Shown: positions 1 to 5,132 of the stretch, one piece after another
Position numbering within the stretch: position 1 is the first letter of the stretch
How the letters are laid out: every line of letters begins with the position of its first letter
DNA from: an uncultured Lachnospiraceae bacterium
GTDB lineage: Bacteria; Bacillota; Clostridia; Lachnospirales; Lachnospiraceae
DNA: 5,216 nucleotides
NCBI GenBank assembly: GCA_934385475.1
Contig: CAKRPS010000083.1
Coordinates: 1 to 5,216, forward strand
Reading direction: 5' to 3'
The notes under the pieces: model-generated
What the model was told of the DNA's origin: nothing
The model's database searches: none
The model's input: the letters and a program-made list of their open reading frames with translations, nothing else
Made by a program: the position numbers and the translations under genes

Positions 1-453
1 AACAAGGACAACTATGATGCCCTTATGAAGCAGATTCAGTCTGTAATTGATGCAGACAGCACAAATAAATAGAGGTTTATGGTGTATTTTGCTGTGGAAG
101 ATGAAAAAGTGCTTGCCACCTGTATGACTGTGCCACTGTCCGGCGATACATGGGAGATATGCAAGCTGGCGGCAGCTGGACAGTACACAGGAACAGGAGC
201 AGGCAGTGCCGTATTTAAAGCCTGTATGGAATACGCAGTTGCCCATGGAGCAAAAAAACTTTCTCTTATTTCCTGTCGTGCATTGAAACCTGCTATTCAT
301 ATTTATGAAAAGTTTGGATTTCGGGAAGTACCACTTAATAAAGAATTTTGGGGTGCTGAAAAAGCAGATATTGAAATGGAGTATTTAACAGATTTTGTAG
401 ATACCATTATTGGTGTTGCCAGTTCAGAAAATAAAGGTCAGAGGAAAAATTGC
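1..453 (+). pseudogene. GNAT acetyltransferase, split by in-frame TAG
   Basis: The window opens inside a frame ending TAG at 70-72; that same frame resumes at once and reads on from ATG 79. The downstream part is a GNAT N-acetyltransferase domain: a strand resembling FAVEDEKVLATCMTVP, the acetyl-CoA loop as QYTGTGAG (residues 35-42 counted from ATG 79), and the motif-B stretch HIYEKFGFRE (residues 74-83). GNAT enzymes move an acetyl group from acetyl-CoA to an amine; the acceptor here is unknown. ATG 79 falls within the expected second or third strand, so the first helices are missing. The residues before the TAG (QIQSVIDADSTNK) look helical and would fit as that missing part. AGAGG at 71-75 lies only 3 bases from ATG 79, too close for a good start. 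I infer one gene broken by an amber codon. Alternatively, positions 1-72 are the end of an unrelated gene and the GNAT is truncated. The frame has also lost its own stop and runs into the next gene. Confidence 0.6.
70..72 (+). other. In-frame amber codon within the GNAT frame
   Basis: TAG at 70-72 is the only stop between position 1 and 991 in this frame. Coding-like sequence lies on both sides, and only the codons AGG TTT separate it from ATG 79. It reads best as a nonsense mutation, or a base-calling error, in a once continuous acetyltransferase gene. Confidence 0.5.
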
Positions 454-456
454 ATG
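441..456 (+). promoter_or_regulatory. Ribosome binding site and start for the LOG gene
   Basis: GAGG at 441-444 sits 9 bases before ATG 454, in a purine-rich stretch that also holds AAAGG at 434-437. This ATG begins the segment MNITVYLGANEG, which matches the usual start of stand-alone LOG proteins. It therefore argues for independent translation from 454 rather than only as the tail of the upstream acetyltransferase frame. Confidence 0.65.
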
Positions 457-993
457 AATATTACAGTGTATCTTGGCGCAAATGAAGGAAATGATCCATG
501 CTTACGAAAAGCAGTTCAGGAATTGGGAACATGGATTGGAAGCAGTGAAAATGCTTTGGTCTATGGCGGTTCTAAATCCGGATTGATGGGGGCCATAGCT
601 GACAGTGTTTTGGAGGCTGGCGGCGAAGTGACAGGTGTTGAGCCGCAGTTTTTTATTGAAAATGAATTTCAGCATGATGGATTGACAAAGTTAATCGTGA
701 CAAAAGATATGTCAGAACGCAAAAATAAAATGATAGAGTTAGGTGATGCTTTTATTGCTTTTCCGGGAGGAACCGGAACACTAGAGGAAATTGCAGAGAT
801 CATGTCGAAAGTGTCTCTGAAGCACTTGAACGCTCCTTGTATTCTCTATAATCTGAATGGTTACTATAATGCTCTGAAATCTCTTCTGGATCACATGATT
901 GAAAAAGGACTGTCTTCCAAGGAACGGCAAAAGGGAATCTATTTTGCAGAGAACCTTGATGATATAAAGCGAATTTTGCATAAGCATGATTAA
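454..993 (+). CDS. LOG-family phosphoribohydrolase (TIGR00730-like)
   Basis: This 179-residue protein has a Rossmann-like fold of the LOG / lysine-decarboxylase-like family. Family members act in the cytosol and split a nucleoside 5'-monophosphate, such as a cytokinin riboside monophosphate or AMP, into free base and ribose 5-phosphate. The true bacterial substrate is often unknown. Visible signatures are VYLGANEG at the first strand, YGGSKSGLMG (residues 37-46), the MSERKNKM helix (86-93) with the conserved arginine-lysine pair, and the family hallmark PGGTGTLEE (104-112). The length fits a complete stand-alone member. The start at 454 is chosen for its ribosome binding site and its match to the family N-terminus. 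The frame is nevertheless open back to 79, so an N-terminally extended product carrying about 125 GNAT-derived residues is possible. No downstream terminator is obvious. The family call is secure; the exact substrate is not. Confidence 0.9.
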   Translation: MNITVYLGANEGNDPCLRKAVQELGTWIGSSENALVYGGSKSGLMGAIADSVLEAGGEVTGVEPQFFIENEFQHDGLTKLIVTKDMSERKNKMIELGDAFIAFPGGTGTLEEIAEIMSKVSLKHLNAPCILYNLNGYYNALKSLLDHMIEKGLSSKERQKGIYFAENLDDIKRILHKHD

Positions 994-1025
994 ATAAAAC
1001 GGTATTGGTGACGGATTGTAAATAA

Positions 1026-1139
1026 GCTGAATTTAAAAAATACGTAAAAGACGATAATATTTCATTTACATTAGCTATGGTATATGCAGTATGTAAATGT
1101 GCAAATCAGACAGAAGCTTTGTCATATTGGTATGAGCTC
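1026..1139 (+). other. Short coding-like stretch before the reductase
   Basis: Between the LOG gene and the reductase remnant, one frame is open from just after TAA 1023-1025 to TAA 1137-1139. It includes KKYVKDDNISFT and AMVYAVCKCANQTEA, then runs out of frame into the reductase sequence at about 1113. The composition looks more protein-like than random, so it may be debris of another gene at the left breakpoint of the reductase remnant. There is no ribosome binding site and I do not recognise a family. Confidence 0.2.
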
Positions 1140-1587
1140 TCATAATCCGAAGGTAGCCATTAAGGCAGCAGAATCCGGTTATGTGGAGATGATCCTGTTC
1201 AGCATCAACCCGGCTTTTGATATGCTTCCCGCCAGTGAAGATATCGATACGATGTTCGCCGAGGAGTTCGATGCCGGACTGAAGGGAATCGACTCAAACA
1301 GAGTAAGACTCTATAAGGTGTGTGAGCAGAATGACGTAGGCATCACAGTCATGAAGGGATTTGCAGGAGGCAGACTGTTTGATGCAAAGCGTTCTCCTTT
1401 TGGTGTGAGTCTGACGCCGGTGCAGTGTATTCACTATGCGCTGACCAGACCGGCTACCGTACAGTCTCACTATGAGTTACTGGAGCATAAGGCATCAGAG
1501 TGTATCGGGTGTCATGCCTGTGAATCCCGTTGTCCGTTCGGTGTTTCGATTGCGGAGCGTATGGAAAAGACAGCAGAATTATTATGA
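1084..1587 (+). pseudogene. Aldo/keto reductase remnant, chimeric, with 4Fe-4S tail
   Basis: Residues from about 10 to 124 match the second half of an aldo/keto reductase barrel (HIGMSSHNPKVAIKAAESG, FSINPAFDMLP, CEQNDVGITVMKGFAGGR, TPVQCIHYALTRPA). Such enzymes reduce carbonyls with NAD(P)H and run to about 370 residues here, so the first 120 or so, including the catalytic Tyr/Lys region, are missing. After TRPA the usual segment (IMVG-type cofactor loop and helix) is absent; the frame jumps to HYELLEHKASECIGCHACE, then RCPFGVSIAERMEKTAELL. Its cysteines C140, C143, C146 and C150 form a CxxCxxCxxxCP ferredoxin-like cluster motif. That tail is more typical of a different reductase subgroup, so I infer an internal deletion or a recombination between paralogues near 1455. 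ATG 1084 has no ribosome binding site, and its first residues fit the family poorly. The last codons overlap the next gene by ATGA. Almost certainly not a functional reductase. Confidence 0.8.
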
Positions 1588-2151
1588 GAAATCCAAATAA
1601 AAGTGCAATTTCACTTCCTGAAATCCCGAAAGGATTTTCTTTGCGCTTTTATGAAAAAGGAGATGAGAATGACTGGGCTGATATTCAGGTGGCTGTTACT
1701 GAATTTCCAAATCGCGAAGAAGCCTTAAAATGCTACGATTATTATTGGCAATATATGGACGAGCTGAAAAAGAGGCAGCTTTTTATAATTGAAGATGCCA
1801 CTGGAAAAGCTGTATCCACAGCTACCGCGTGGTACACGGAAAAAAAACCAGAAAATAGGTGTTGTCCATGGACTTAGTTGTCTTCCGCAGTATCAGGCTA
1901 AGGGGCTGGGAAGGATTGCGGCAGCATATATGATGGATTGCTATTACCGGATAATGCCTGGATGCCCGGTGTGGTTAGATACGCAGACATGGAGCTATAA
2001 AGCGATAAGGATCTATATGAATCTTGGTTTTACTCCTTTGAAAAAAGCAACATATAACGAAGTGCCTAACGAATTTGAAGAAGCAGCCAGGGTTCTTAAT
2101 GGAAAGATGCGAGAAGATAAATTCAAGCAATTTATGGAACTGGCGGAGTAA
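1584..2151 (+). pseudogene. GNAT acetyltransferase with one-base frameshift
   Basis: Two overlapping frames make one protein. The first starts at ATG 1584 (MRNPNKSAISLPEIPKGFSL) and holds the N-terminal half; it goes off-track after WYTEK, about residue 88. The second frame supplies IGVVHGLSCLPQYQAKGLG, with the acetyl-CoA loop QAKGLG, then WLDTQTWSYKAIRIYMNLGF (motif B), and ends in TAA at 2149-2151. The break is the A8 run at 1840-1847: with seven As the frame reads WYTEKNQKIGVVHG and gives 188 residues, a normal GNAT length. GNAT enzymes acetylate amines with acetyl-CoA; the acceptor is unknown. ATG 1584 overlaps the preceding stop (ATGA), with no strong ribosome binding site nearby, so translation may have been coupled to the reductase frame. 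The gene could be a true pseudogene, a contingency locus that slips on and off, or intact with a homopolymer sequencing error. Confidence 0.85.
1840..1847 (+). repeat. A8 homopolymer at the frameshift
   Basis: Eight consecutive As follow TACACGG. One fewer A joins the two halves of the acetyltransferase exactly, so this tract is the site of the length change. Such runs are prone to replication or transcription slippage and to base-calling error. Confidence 0.85.
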
Positions 2152-2179
2152 AATATAGAAAGTCTCATTTGGGAAAAGG

Positions 2180-3076
2180 CTATGAAAAAACAGCTGCCAT
2201 ATCTTCCGGCAACGGTGCGGTAAAAATCAGTGTTTCCCCGGTGATGGGATGTTGGAAGGACAGACGCCAGGCATGCAGTGCCTGCCGCTGTATCAGCTCC
2301 ATATCCGGATTGTAAAGATAATCTCCGATCAGGGGATAACCCAGATATTTCATATGAATCCGTATCTGATGGGTACGGCCGGTCTCCAGGATCAGAGAGA
2401 CCAGGCTGTATCCGTTTTTTTCTTCCAGAACTTTATAATGCGTAATGGCAGACTCTCCCTTTTCAAAATCCACGGTGCGCTCGATGACAGAGCCCTCCTT
2501 GCGCCCTAGTGGTGCGGTGATCGTGCCATCAGGCGGCCTCACCGGGCCCTTCACAATGGCAAGATATTCCCGCGTGATGCCTGAAGATGCTTTGTTGGCG
2601 ATCATGGAAGACAATATTCCAGCACTGACAGAATGTTTTGCCACGATGGTCAGTCCGGAGGTATCCCGGTCTAAACGATTGATACAGCGGAAGACGAAAG
2701 GGCAGTTTTGTTGCTCAAAATAATAAGCCAGAGCATTGGCCATGGAATTGTAATAATGATTCATGGAAGGGTGGATTGGCATTCCGGCAGGTTTGTTGAT
2801 CACCAGTAGATCCGCATCCTCGTAGACAATGTCCAGTGGCAGATTCACAGGAGGAATTTTTTCAGAGGAACGATCTTCCCGGATATAAAGCGTCAGAGTC
2901 TCTCCAGGTTGCAGTATATGATTCATAAAGCAGGGAGCTCCGTTTACCAGCACGGCGGCCGGGTCTTTTTTTAACTGCACCAGATTGTGGGAGGAAAAGC
3001 CCTTTTGCTTCAGAAAATGACTGACCGGAAGGGGTGCTATGGAATTGTCCGCAATATAGGTAAGTGTTCGCTCCAT
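2180..3076 (-). CDS. RluA-family RNA pseudouridine synthase
   Basis: An intact 298-residue enzyme that converts uridine to pseudouridine in structured RNA, most likely rRNA or tRNA, in the cytosol. The N-terminal 65 residues or so resemble the S4-like RNA-binding part of the family (VSHFLKQKGFSSHNLVQL, then VLVNG and LQPGETL). The catalytic domain follows: LLVINKPAGMPIHPS (about 90-104), the hallmark NRLDRDTSGL (133-142) with catalytic aspartate D136, ITREYLAIVKG, and ETGRTHQIRIHMKYLG (231-246), the RluA motif that closes the active site. The C-terminus (LHAWRLSFQHPITGE) is also typical. I chose ATG 3074-3076, since AAAGAG-type purines lie about 8 bases upstream, whereas the ATG ten codons earlier (3104-3106) has no ribosome binding site. 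It converges with the GNAT gene, only 28 bases away, and has no obvious operon partner. The site specificity (RluC-, RluD- or YlyB-like) cannot be told. Confidence 0.95.
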   Translation of the reverse strand: MERTLTYIADNSIAPLPVSHFLKQKGFSSHNLVQLKKDPAAVLVNGAPCFMNHILQPGETLTLYIREDRSSEKIPPVNLPLDIVYEDADLLVINKPAGMPIHPSMNHYYNSMANALAYYFEQQNCPFVFRCINRLDRDTSGLTIVAKHSVSAGILSSMIANKASSGITREYLAIVKGPVRPPDGTITAPLGRKEGSVIERTVDFEKGESAITHYKVLEEKNGYSLVSLILETGRTHQIRIHMKYLGYPLIGDYLYNPDMELIQRQALHAWRLSFQHPITGETLIFTAPLPEDMAAVFS

Positions 3077-3150
3077 GACAAAATCTCTTTCTCTATGATT
3101 TACCATGATAACATAAAAAACTCCGGTCGTGTATTCTGGTGTGCTTTTGT

Positions 3151-3179
3151 GTTAAATAAAAAAAATAGATTGTAGTCAA
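3151..3179 (-). promoter_or_regulatory. Possible promoter of the pseudouridine synthase
   Basis: On the minus strand, TTGACT (3179-3174) is a near-consensus -35 box, followed after 17 bases by TTTAAC (3156-3151), a 4-of-6 match to the -10 consensus. It lies about 75 bases before the chosen start of the synthase. The weak -10 and the AT-rich surroundings keep confidence low. Confidence 0.35.
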
Positions 3180-3215
3180 CCAAATAAGAAATAAGAAAAG
3201 TTTTAAGAAGTAGAT

Positions 3216-3425
3216 TTAAACGCTTCGCACATCCAGAAGCCATTCTTTAGCCGGTTCAATGCCACCAAAAAATCTAATTGCAAAACCGTGTCCATATAAT
3301 AACTTTTTAAGCTTTTTATTGGAAAGTCTGTCTGCCCCCACAAAGGCTACACGCATAAAATGTTTGCCAGGCTTGATGAGTGCATCTTTTTTCCTTTGGC
3401 ACCGGAAGTTTATCATACATAGCAT
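3216..3425 (-). pseudogene. Small unrecognised frame, possible gene remnant
   Basis: A 69-codon frame encodes a C-terminal part that looks like real protein: MRVAFVGADRLSNKKLKKLL, then YGHGFAIRFFGGIEPAKEWL. The strand-helix-strand-helix pattern, with alternating beta residues and a Lys-rich helix, is reminiscent of the end of a small alpha/beta domain of STAS or SpoIIAA-like type; that is inference from pattern only. The first 20 residues or so look less protein-like. No ribosome binding site precedes either ATG near 3425 or 3416, so no start can be chosen with confidence. It lies in an otherwise empty stretch of about 450 bases between the RluA gene and the membrane-protein operon, and most likely it is the eroded 3' part of a longer gene. 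Apart from this frame and the possible promoter at 3151-3179, I see nothing defined from 3077 to 3526. Confidence 0.35.
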
Positions 3426-3526
3426 TGAGCAGTTATTTCGGTTTTGATTGGTTCACGTATTATAGCATGATTGTTTGCGAAAATAAAGTACCTATGAATT
3501 GCTTGAATGTTGAGAAAACAGACTGT

Positions 3527-3555
3527 TTGATAACCTGACATTTGTTAGTTAAAAT
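3527..3555 (+). promoter_or_regulatory. Sigma-70 type promoter of the TetR operon
   Basis: TTGATA (3527-3532, 5 of 6 to the -35 consensus) is followed after exactly 17 bases by TAAAAT (3550-3555, 5 of 6 to the -10 consensus). Transcription would start near 3562, about 20 bases before the GTG start of the membrane protein, giving a short leader. Spacing, box quality and the flanking operator boxes make this a convincing promoter. Confidence 0.75.
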
Positions 3556-3573
3556 GTTCCTGACAAATGTTAG
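3535..3573 (+). promoter_or_regulatory. Two operator-like boxes, likely TetR sites
   Basis: Two 14-base boxes, CTGACATTTGTTAG (3535-3548) and CTGACAAATGTTAG (3560-3573), share the form CTGACA-NN-TGTTAG; each arm pair matches in 5 of 6 positions as an inverted repeat. Their centres are 25 bases apart. The first fills the promoter spacer; the second covers the expected transcription start and touches the AGGAGG ribosome binding site. The layout suits direct blocking of RNA polymerase by the TetR-family protein encoded in the same operon. The sites are seen; the binding protein is inferred. Confidence 0.65.
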
Positions 3574-3583
3574 GAGGAATAGT

Positions 3584-4174
3584 GTGAAAAGTCGATATCA
3601 GATAGCAAGAAAATGGTTGATTTTCTGGTGTTTATTTATAGGAATCGGTGCCGTAGCCGGAAGCATTGGAATGTTCGTTGCGCCGGATGGAAGTATACTG
3701 GGCATGTCTGGGATGCTGCCATATTTCCAGACACTTCCGTTTGCGGATGTACTGTTTCAGAATTTTTTCTTTTCCGGGGTTGCGCTGCTGATCGTGAATG
3801 GGTTATCGAATCTGACAGCGGCAGCATTATTGCTGGCAAGAAAAAAGGCGGGAATTCTTCTTGGAGGTATATTCGGAGTGACTTTGATGCTCTGGATTTG
3901 TATTCAATTCTATATGTTTCCCTTAAATTTTATGTCTACGATTTATTTTATCTTCGGGGTGATTCAGGCATCGACCGGTTTTGCTACATACATTTTTTTT
4001 AAGCAGGAAACATTCGCACAAATGGAAAAGGAACATCTGCAGGGACAGAATACAGATGTTGTGGAACAGGGGTGCACCGATACGAAGCTTTTGCGCACAG
4101 GCTTCCGGCAAGATAAAAAATGCGGAGTAATCTGTGTTCGTCAGGGAAAAGAGGTGCGAAGATATGAACTTTAA
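3584..4174 (+). CDS. Four-helix membrane protein, flavodoxin part lost
   Basis: The start is GTG 3584, because AGGAGG (3572-3577) lies 6 bases upstream; an ATG at 3542 in the same frame lies before the likely transcription start and has no ribosome binding site. The 196-residue product has four probable membrane helices at about 11-32, 60-84, 88-110 and 115-138, with the positive cluster ARKKAG between helices 2 and 3. I recognise no catalytic motif, and transport or enzyme function cannot be assigned. After FFKQETF (about 144) the tail is hydrophilic and unconvincing. As I recall the family, homologues continue into a cytosolic flavodoxin-like domain, and a piece that resembles it lies in the +1 frame at 4056-4130. 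The present tail therefore appears to follow a deletion and frameshift, while the membrane part is whole. It is the first gene of an operon with the TetR gene, whose start lies inside its last 11 bases, suggesting coupled translation. Confidence 0.75.
   Translation: MKSRYQIARKWLIFWCLFIGIGAVAGSIGMFVAPDGSILGMSGMLPYFQTLPFADVLFQNFFFSGVALLIVNGLSNLTAAALLLARKKAGILLGGIFGVTLMLWICIQFYMFPLNFMSTIYFIFGVIQASTGFATYIFFKQETFAQMEKEHLQGQNTDVVEQGCTDTKLLRTGFRQDKKCGVICVRQGKEVRRYEL
4056..4130 (+). pseudogene. Possible flavodoxin-domain remnant, +1 frame
   Basis: Read in the +1 frame relative to the membrane protein, this stretch gives GAPIRSFCAQASGKIKNAE, followed by TAA at 4128-4130. It resembles the segment after the nucleotide-binding strand in flavodoxin-like proteins (SP-W-APIR-FC-KA-GKIK-type helix). 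I infer it is what remains of a C-terminal flavodoxin-like domain after an internal deletion. The resemblance is from memory of the family and was not measured. Confidence 0.4.
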
Positions 4175-4787
4175 AACAACCAAAGAACGCATTATCTACG
4201 AAAGTCTGGTTCTGTTTTCCCAAAAAGGATATGAAGGAGTGTCTATGCGGGAGATTGCCGCTGCTGTTGAAATTAAGGCGGCTTCTCTTTATGCTCATTT
4301 TTCCGGCAAGGAAGCTATTTATCAGGCAATTGTTGACACGATGAAACAACGTTATAATGAGAAAGCCATAATGCTGCATATTGATGGGAATATCCCCGAT
4401 GCAGACATTACAGTTTACGAGAACATTTCCACGGAACAGTTGTATGCGATTGGTGAGCAACTATTTTTGTTTTTCCTGCATGACGAATATACAAAAATGT
4501 ACCGAAAGATGTTGACCATTGAACAATTTCATAACCCAGTGTTGGCAGCAGAGTTTTCAAGGCAGTATTATGATGAGGCGATTGCTTATCAGAAAAAGTT
4601 ATTTGCAATGCTGGCGGGGAAGGAAAATTTCATAGAGGCAGATTATGAGATTATGGCAGTACATTTTTACAGTCCCATGTATACGCTGATTACGCTTTGC
4701 GACAGGCAACCGGAGAGGGAAGGAGAAGTGCTGGATCTGTTAAAACGGCACATAGAGCAGTTTGTAAGAATATATAAGAAAGCTTGA
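4164..4787 (+). CDS. TetR/AcrR-family transcriptional regulator
   Basis: A complete 207-residue one-component repressor. The DNA-binding domain occupies about residues 1-55: helix 1 as RIIYESLVLFSQKGYEGVS, then the helix-turn-helix MREIAAAVEIKAASLYAHF and the usual GKEAIYQAI continuation. The remaining 150 residues are the helical ligand-binding and dimerisation part, which is variable in this family, so the effector is unknown. ATG 4164 is chosen over ATG 4134 because GAGGTG (4151-4156) lies 7 bases upstream and the TetR fold begins directly after it. The gene overlaps the end of the membrane-protein gene by 11 bases, so the two are co-transcribed and probably translationally coupled. The paired palindromic boxes at the operon promoter are its most likely targets, giving autorepression, with the membrane protein induced by the unknown ligand. 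A strong terminator follows 7 bases after the stop. Confidence 0.93.
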   Translation: MNFKTTKERIIYESLVLFSQKGYEGVSMREIAAAVEIKAASLYAHFSGKEAIYQAIVDTMKQRYNEKAIMLHIDGNIPDADITVYENISTEQLYAIGEQLFLFFLHDEYTKMYRKMLTIEQFHNPVLAAEFSRQYYDEAIAYQKKLFAMLAGKENFIEADYEIMAVHFYSPMYTLITLCDRQPEREGEVLDLLKRHIEQFVRIYKKA

Positions 4788-4794
4788 ATTTCAG

Positions 4795-4833
4795 AGAGTT
4801 GGCACACACGCTTCCGAGTGTGCCAACTCTTTT
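4795..4833 (+). terminator. Rho-independent terminator after the TetR gene
   Basis: A perfect 13-base-pair stem, AGAGTTGGCACAC (4795-4807) with GTGTGCCAACTCT (4818-4830), encloses a 10-base loop that can add two more pairs around CTTC (one A-A mismatch). A short T run, 4830-4833, follows. It sits 7 bases after the TetR stop and ends the operon. The T run is short, but the stem is strong. Confidence 0.9.
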
Positions 4834-4834
4834 C

Positions 4835-5132
4835 ATGGTAAAGGACGAAAGAGTAATTCAGATGATAAAGAGGTATTTAAGAAGCGGAGTGATGGAAAAT
4901 GGTGTGGTGGCAGAGACGGATGAAGGCTCACCACAGGGAGAAAATCTCTCCCCGCTATTAGCCAATGTCTATCTTAACGAGTTCGACCAGGAATTCAACA
5001 GAAGAGGTGTACCATGCATTAGATATGCAGACGACATCGTGTTGTTGGCGAAAAGTGAACGGGCAAAGACTGATAAACTGGGGTTTTTATGATTTGGCCA
5101 CAGCCTATCAGTCCATGCACGTCAACTATTGA
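4835..5132 (+). pseudogene. ltrA: Group II intron reverse transcriptase, deleted remnant
   Basis: From 4838 the frame encodes the middle of a group II intron reverse transcriptase/maturase, an enzyme of about 420-470 residues that copies the intron RNA for retrohoming. Seen are VKDERVIQMIKRYLRSG, the RT-4 block GSPQGENLSPLLANVYLNE, and the catalytic block RYADDIVLLAKSERA with YADD at 5024-5035. The normal PQGG reads PQGE. The frame stops tracking the family at about 5063; the +1 frame from 5064 then gives QRLIN followed by WGFYDLATAYQSMHVNY and TGA at 5130-5132, the typical C-terminus of this protein class. So the first RT blocks, the thumb and most of the maturase domain are deleted, with a one-base phase change at the inner junction. 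A TTG in frame at 4784 is not a credible start, since the terminator lies between it and the homology. Intron domains V and VI should follow the stop but are not recognisable. Inactive. Confidence 0.85.

Larger units (their letters stand above)
79..993 (+). other. Continuous frame joining GNAT part and LOG protein
   Basis: An alternative gene model: translation from ATG 79 gives 304 residues with a truncated GNAT domain (about 1-106), a linker without recognisable fold (about 107-125, VDTIIGVASSENKGQRKNC) and the whole LOG domain (126-304). The linker codes through the LOG ribosome binding site, which suggests it is former 3' untranslated sequence exposed by loss of the acetyltransferase stop codon. 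A working fusion enzyme is less likely because the GNAT part lacks its N-terminal helices and the start at 79 is poorly supported. An automatic annotation would probably call this single frame. Confidence 0.5.

Noticed and set aside
70..72. TAG decoded as an amino acid (recoding, e.g. pyrrolysine)
   Set aside because: Acetyltransferases of this kind have no known need for it and no supporting genes are in the window; a mutation or error is simpler.
781..987. Minus-strand open frame opposite the LOG gene
   Set aside because: It lies wholly within a well-supported gene, has no family motif, and reads as a shadow.
994..1083. Terminator or promoter between the LOG gene and the reductase remnant
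   Set aside because: No stable hairpin with a T run and no -35/-10 pair with proper spacing could be found.
1836..1860. Programmed ribosomal frameshift in the GNAT gene
   Set aside because: The A8 run alone suggests slippage, but I see no stimulatory stem or upstream Shine-Dalgarno-like element at the right distance, and the family is not known for recoding.
2249..2723. Two plus-strand open frames opposite the pseudouridine synthase
   Set aside because: They mirror the conserved RluA coding sequence, and show no motif or ribosome binding site.
3542..3583. ATG 3542 as start of the membrane protein
   Set aside because: It lies within the operator-promoter region, upstream of the expected transcript start; GTG 3584 has AGGAGG at ideal spacing.
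4134..4163. ATG 4134 as start of the TetR regulator
   Set aside because: It adds ten residues with no family match and has no ribosome binding site; ATG 4164 has GAGGTG 7 bases upstream.
3636..4460. Several minus-strand frames across the membrane-protein and TetR genes
   Set aside because: Both plus-strand genes have clear starts, motifs and operon signals; the minus frames have none.
4784..4834. TTG 4784 as start of the reverse transcriptase frame, overlapping the TetR stop
   Set aside because: The intervening codons run through the terminator hairpin and match nothing; the overlap is chance.
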